Below the pieces are notes generated by a model. The model saw only the letters and a list, made by a program, of their open reading frames with translations, was not told the DNA's origin and did not search any database. The position numbers and the translations under genes are program-made. Source: Chitinophagaceae bacterium (GTDB lineage: Bacteria > Bacteroidota > Bacteroidia > Chitinophagales > Chitinophagaceae). From it: 64,000 nucleotides of DNA. The stretch's first letter is position 1. Every line of letters starts with the position of its first letter. The stretch is from positions 62,001 to 126,000 of the forward strand of contig JAMLHK010000002.1 in NCBI GenBank assembly GCA_023957155.1, read 5' to 3'. Shown here in pieces: positions 61,846-64,000 of the stretch.

Positions 61846-62877
61846 TTAATTGGAGAATACCCTTGGTGTATATTGAGCTGTCAGCATCAGGTCGGTCAAA
61901 ACAATAGCTGTAACGGCTTCGAGTACGACAGGAACTCTTAAAGCGATACAAAGATCATGACGTCCTTTTACGGAAAAGGCTTCGATCTCACCGGTTTCCC
62001 AATTCAGGGTTTCCTGAACTTTAGGAGTGGAAGAGGTGGGCTTAACGGCAATGCGGAACACCAGTTCGTTTCCATTGCTTATTCCGCCTACAACACCTCC
62101 CGCATGATTAGTACGGGTTTTTCCATCCGGGCCGGTAATAGCATCATTGTGTTCACTGCCAAACATCCGGGTGGCGGCAAAGCCGGTACCGAATTCAATA
62201 CCCCGTATGGCCGGTATAGCAAAAACAGCATGGCTGATCAGGGATTCGACTGAATCAAAAAACGGTTCTCCAAGCCCTGTAGGTAACCCGTTTACCCTAC
62301 ATTCTACTACGCCGCCGATACTGTCTTTGGCATCAATGGCTTTTTGGAGTCCTTTTTCTATATCCCTTTCTCCCCCGATTTCGAGCAGGGCTGCTGTAAC
62401 GGAAATTCCTCCAACGGTGCTGCTATTGGAGTCCGGGAATCTGCGTAATATTTTTTTTGCGATCACACCTGCAGCTACTAAAGCTACGGTAAGGCGCCCG
62501 CTGAAATGTCCGCCACCCCGGTAATCCTCAAAGCCGCCAAATTTCTGGTGAGCTACGAAATCTGCGTGTCCGGGGCGGGGAACAGCCCTTTGTTTCTGGT
62601 AGTCTCCCGAACGGGTATTGTTGTTTTCAAAGAGGATGGTAAGGGGGGCACCTGTTGTGGTATCATTAAAAATACCGCTTTTAAAAATCGGTAAATCGGA
62701 TTCCTGCCGGGGGGTGGTTCCTTTTTGTTTACCGCCTTTTCGCCGTTCAATATCCTCCAGGAAATCATCCACTTTCAAAGGCAAACCGGCCGGGCAGCCG
62801 TCAATGCAAATGCCTACGCTCTCGCCATGCGACTCACCGGAAATATGTACACGAAATAGTCTCCCAAAAGAATTCAT
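61846..62877 (-). CDS. aroC: Chorismate synthase
   Basis: Last step of the shikimate pathway, FMN-dependent. GRLFRVHISGESHGESVGICIDG, then RPGHADFVAHQKFGGFEDYRGGGHFSGRLT (conserved FMN/EPSP-binding region, two motifs), GSEHNDAI, and VKPTSSTPKVQETLNW with RHDLCIALRVPVV. 343 aa, normal. 29 bp downstream of aroA on the same strand, so the two final chorismate steps are co-transcribed. Confidence 0.97.
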   Translation of the reverse strand: MNSFGRLFRVHISGESHGESVGICIDGCPAGLPLKVDDFLEDIERRKGGKQKGTTPRQESDLPIFKSGIFNDTTTGAPLTILFENNNTRSGDYQKQRAVPRPGHADFVAHQKFGGFEDYRGGGHFSGRLTVALVAAGVIAKKILRRFPDSNSSTVGGISVTAALLEIGGERDIEKGLQKAIDAKDSIGGVVECRVNGLPTGLGEPFFDSVESLISHAVFAIPAIRGIEFGTGFAATRMFGSEHNDAITGPDGKTRTNHAGGVVGGISNGNELVFRIAVKPTSSTPKVQETLNWETGEIEAFSVKGRHDLCIALRVPVVLEAVTAIVLTDLMLTAQYTPRVFSN

Positions 62878-62906
62878 ACACGAATTTACTTAAAGCTAAT
62901 GATTGA

Positions 62907-64000
62907 TTATTGAATTGCTGCAGCCGCTTGTTTAATATTAATGATAGCTCCCAGCTTAATGAGATCAGTATAAAAGTCCGGGTAGGATTTGTTAATGGCA
63001 TCTGCCTCTTCAATAGTAGTCGGTCCTTCGGCACGAAGTGCAGCTACGGCACAGGCCATCGCGATCCGGTGATCGTGGCGGGAATGTACGGTTGCTCCTT
63101 TCAGTCCTTTCCCTCCATGTACGTGCATATCATCCTCCTGCAGATCTACCTGTAATCCCATTTTAGCAAATTCCTCCTGCAGTGTTAATCCCCGGTTGCT
63201 TTCTTTATGCCGCAACCGGCTTACGCCTTTGATGGTGGTTATCCCGCTACAGTATGCAGCTAAAGCCACTAAAGGGGGAAAAAGATCAGGGCAGTCAGTG
63301 GCATCAAAGCTAAAGGCTTTTAATGTTCCGGGAATTATTGCCATGCCATTGTCTGTGATTTCCATCCCTGCGCCGGCATCCCGTAATGCTTCCAGTATCT
63401 TTTTATCAGCCTGTGCAGAATCGGGATCAAGTCCATATACTTCTATCTTACCTGCAATAGCACCGGCTACCAACAGGAATGCTCCGCCGCTCCAGTCCCC
63501 TTCTACCGTATATGAAATTTCAGATGGCGGCAGTGGTGCAGGAGACTGATCAAAGTAAAAGGCTTTATAGTTTTTATTTTCCGGTGTTTTTAATCCGAAC
63601 GCCTGCATGACTTTAAAAGTAAGGTCTATATACGGCCTGCTTTTTAAGTTATTCACCTTTATGGTTACATCACGGGCTTTTGCCGCTGCATAGGCCATGA
63701 GCAACCCGGTTAAGAACTGGGAACTTAATGAGCCGTCAATTTCAATGTTCCGGGGTTGTAGCGGCCCGGAGAGCAGGATAGGCAGTCTGCCATTATTGGA
63801 ACGTATCGTTACATTTAACCCAGGCAGTATGTCATCAAAGAAATCCATAGGACGGGAAAGCAGGCTTCCTTCTCCGCTGATAGAAACCGGCAGCCGGCTT
63901 AAGGCAATAAGGGGGGCAAACATCCGGATACCTAATCCGCTCTCTCCGCAATTTATGGACAGTGCATTATGACCGGTGGCAGGAGAAGACAGGTCGGTAT
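62907..64000 (-). CDS. aroA: 3-phosphoshikimate 1-carboxyvinyltransferase (EPSP synthase), 5' part outside the window
   Basis: Transfers the enolpyruvyl group of PEP to shikimate 3-phosphate. Visible motifs: CGESGLGIRMFAPLIAL (encoded up to about 63955; corresponds to CGxAGTxxR), DGSLSSQFLTGLLMA, GDWSGGAFLLVAGA, DCPDLFPPLVALAAY and SRHDHRIAMACAVAAL. The first ATG in the frame (63923) is inside the conserved motif and the frame is open to base 64000, so roughly the first 80 residues lie beyond the right edge. In operon with aroC. Confidence 0.95.
   Translation of the reverse strand, partial: TDLSSPATGHNALSINCGESGLGIRMFAPLIALSRLPVSISGEGSLLSRPMDFFDDILPGLNVTIRSNNGRLPILLSGPLQPRNIEIDGSLSSQFLTGLLMAYAAAKARDVTIKVNNLKSRPYIDLTFKVMQAFGLKTPENKNYKAFYFDQSPAPLPPSEISYTVEGDWSGGAFLLVAGAIAGKIEVYGLDPDSAQADKKILEALRDAGAGMEITDNGMAIIPGTLKAFSFDATDCPDLFPPLVALAAYCSGITTIKGVSRLRHKESNRGLTLQEEFAKMGLQVDLQEDDMHVHGGKGLKGATVHSRHDHRIAMACAVAALRAEGPTTIEEADAINKSYPDFYTDLIKLGAIINIKQAAAAIQ

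Overview
The window looks like a chromosomal segment of a Bacteroidota bacterium, most likely family Chitinophagaceae. Supporting signs are SusC/SusD and FecR genes, C-terminal Por-type (type IX secretion) sorting domains on exported enzymes, Bacteroidota-type promoters (TAnnTTTG, often with an upstream TTG), scarce Shine-Dalgarno sequences, the ~466-residue Bacteroidota form of arginine decarboxylase, and meso-diaminopimelate dehydrogenase. The genus cannot be set from the sequence alone.

Layout. 1-15.1 kb: a secreted esterase-like protein (cut by the left edge), malic enzyme, a TonB receptor, diaminopimelate dehydrogenase, CorA, DapF, a nucleoside phosphorylase, tRNA-Cys, a small protein and a secreted M43-type metalloprotease. 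15.15-16.42 kb: a complete insertion sequence (25-bp inverted repeats, 8-bp target duplication) sitting exactly in the stop codon of arginine decarboxylase. 16.4-38.6 kb: housekeeping and exported genes, namely speA, rpmI-rplT, a penicillin acylase, trhO, purC plus a lactonase, a TonB receptor, ychF, a nucleoside-recognition membrane protein, an isomerase/oxidoreductase pair, an alpha-L-fucosidase broken by one in-frame stop, and uvrA. 38.9-52.8 kb: a locus with four exported phosphoesterases of three folds, an M20 amidohydrolase, SusD, SusC and FecR, possibly a phosphoester-scavenging locus. Its expected ECF sigma factor gene is absent. 53-56.2 kb: an AT-rich island of three toxin-antitoxin modules (VapBC-like, HigBA-like, RHH-MazF-like) and an HsdR-N-like protein. 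56.2-64 kb: a fused oligopeptide ABC ATPase, queA, asnA, an OmpA-like protein, a DUF952-like protein, aroC and the 3' part of aroA.

The most distinctive signal is a family of intergenic palindromes spread over the whole window. Two hairpin types (A, 37 bp; B, 26 bp) share the core GGTCTGAC...GTRCCGACC in opposite orientations and are joined by a conserved ~55-bp linker into a ~116-124 bp BIME-like unit. Stem sequences differ between clusters but both arms change together. Copies lie after stop codons or between convergent genes, never in a divergent promoter region. One array is tandem with an exact 123-bp period, one copy supplies the last codons of a phosphatase gene, and an 83-bp direct repeat containing unit A flanks the vapBC module.

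A second theme is regulatory: several genes have TAnnTTTG only 4-8 nt before the start codon (candidate leaderless mRNAs), and others (rpmI-rplT, trhO) have structured leaders.
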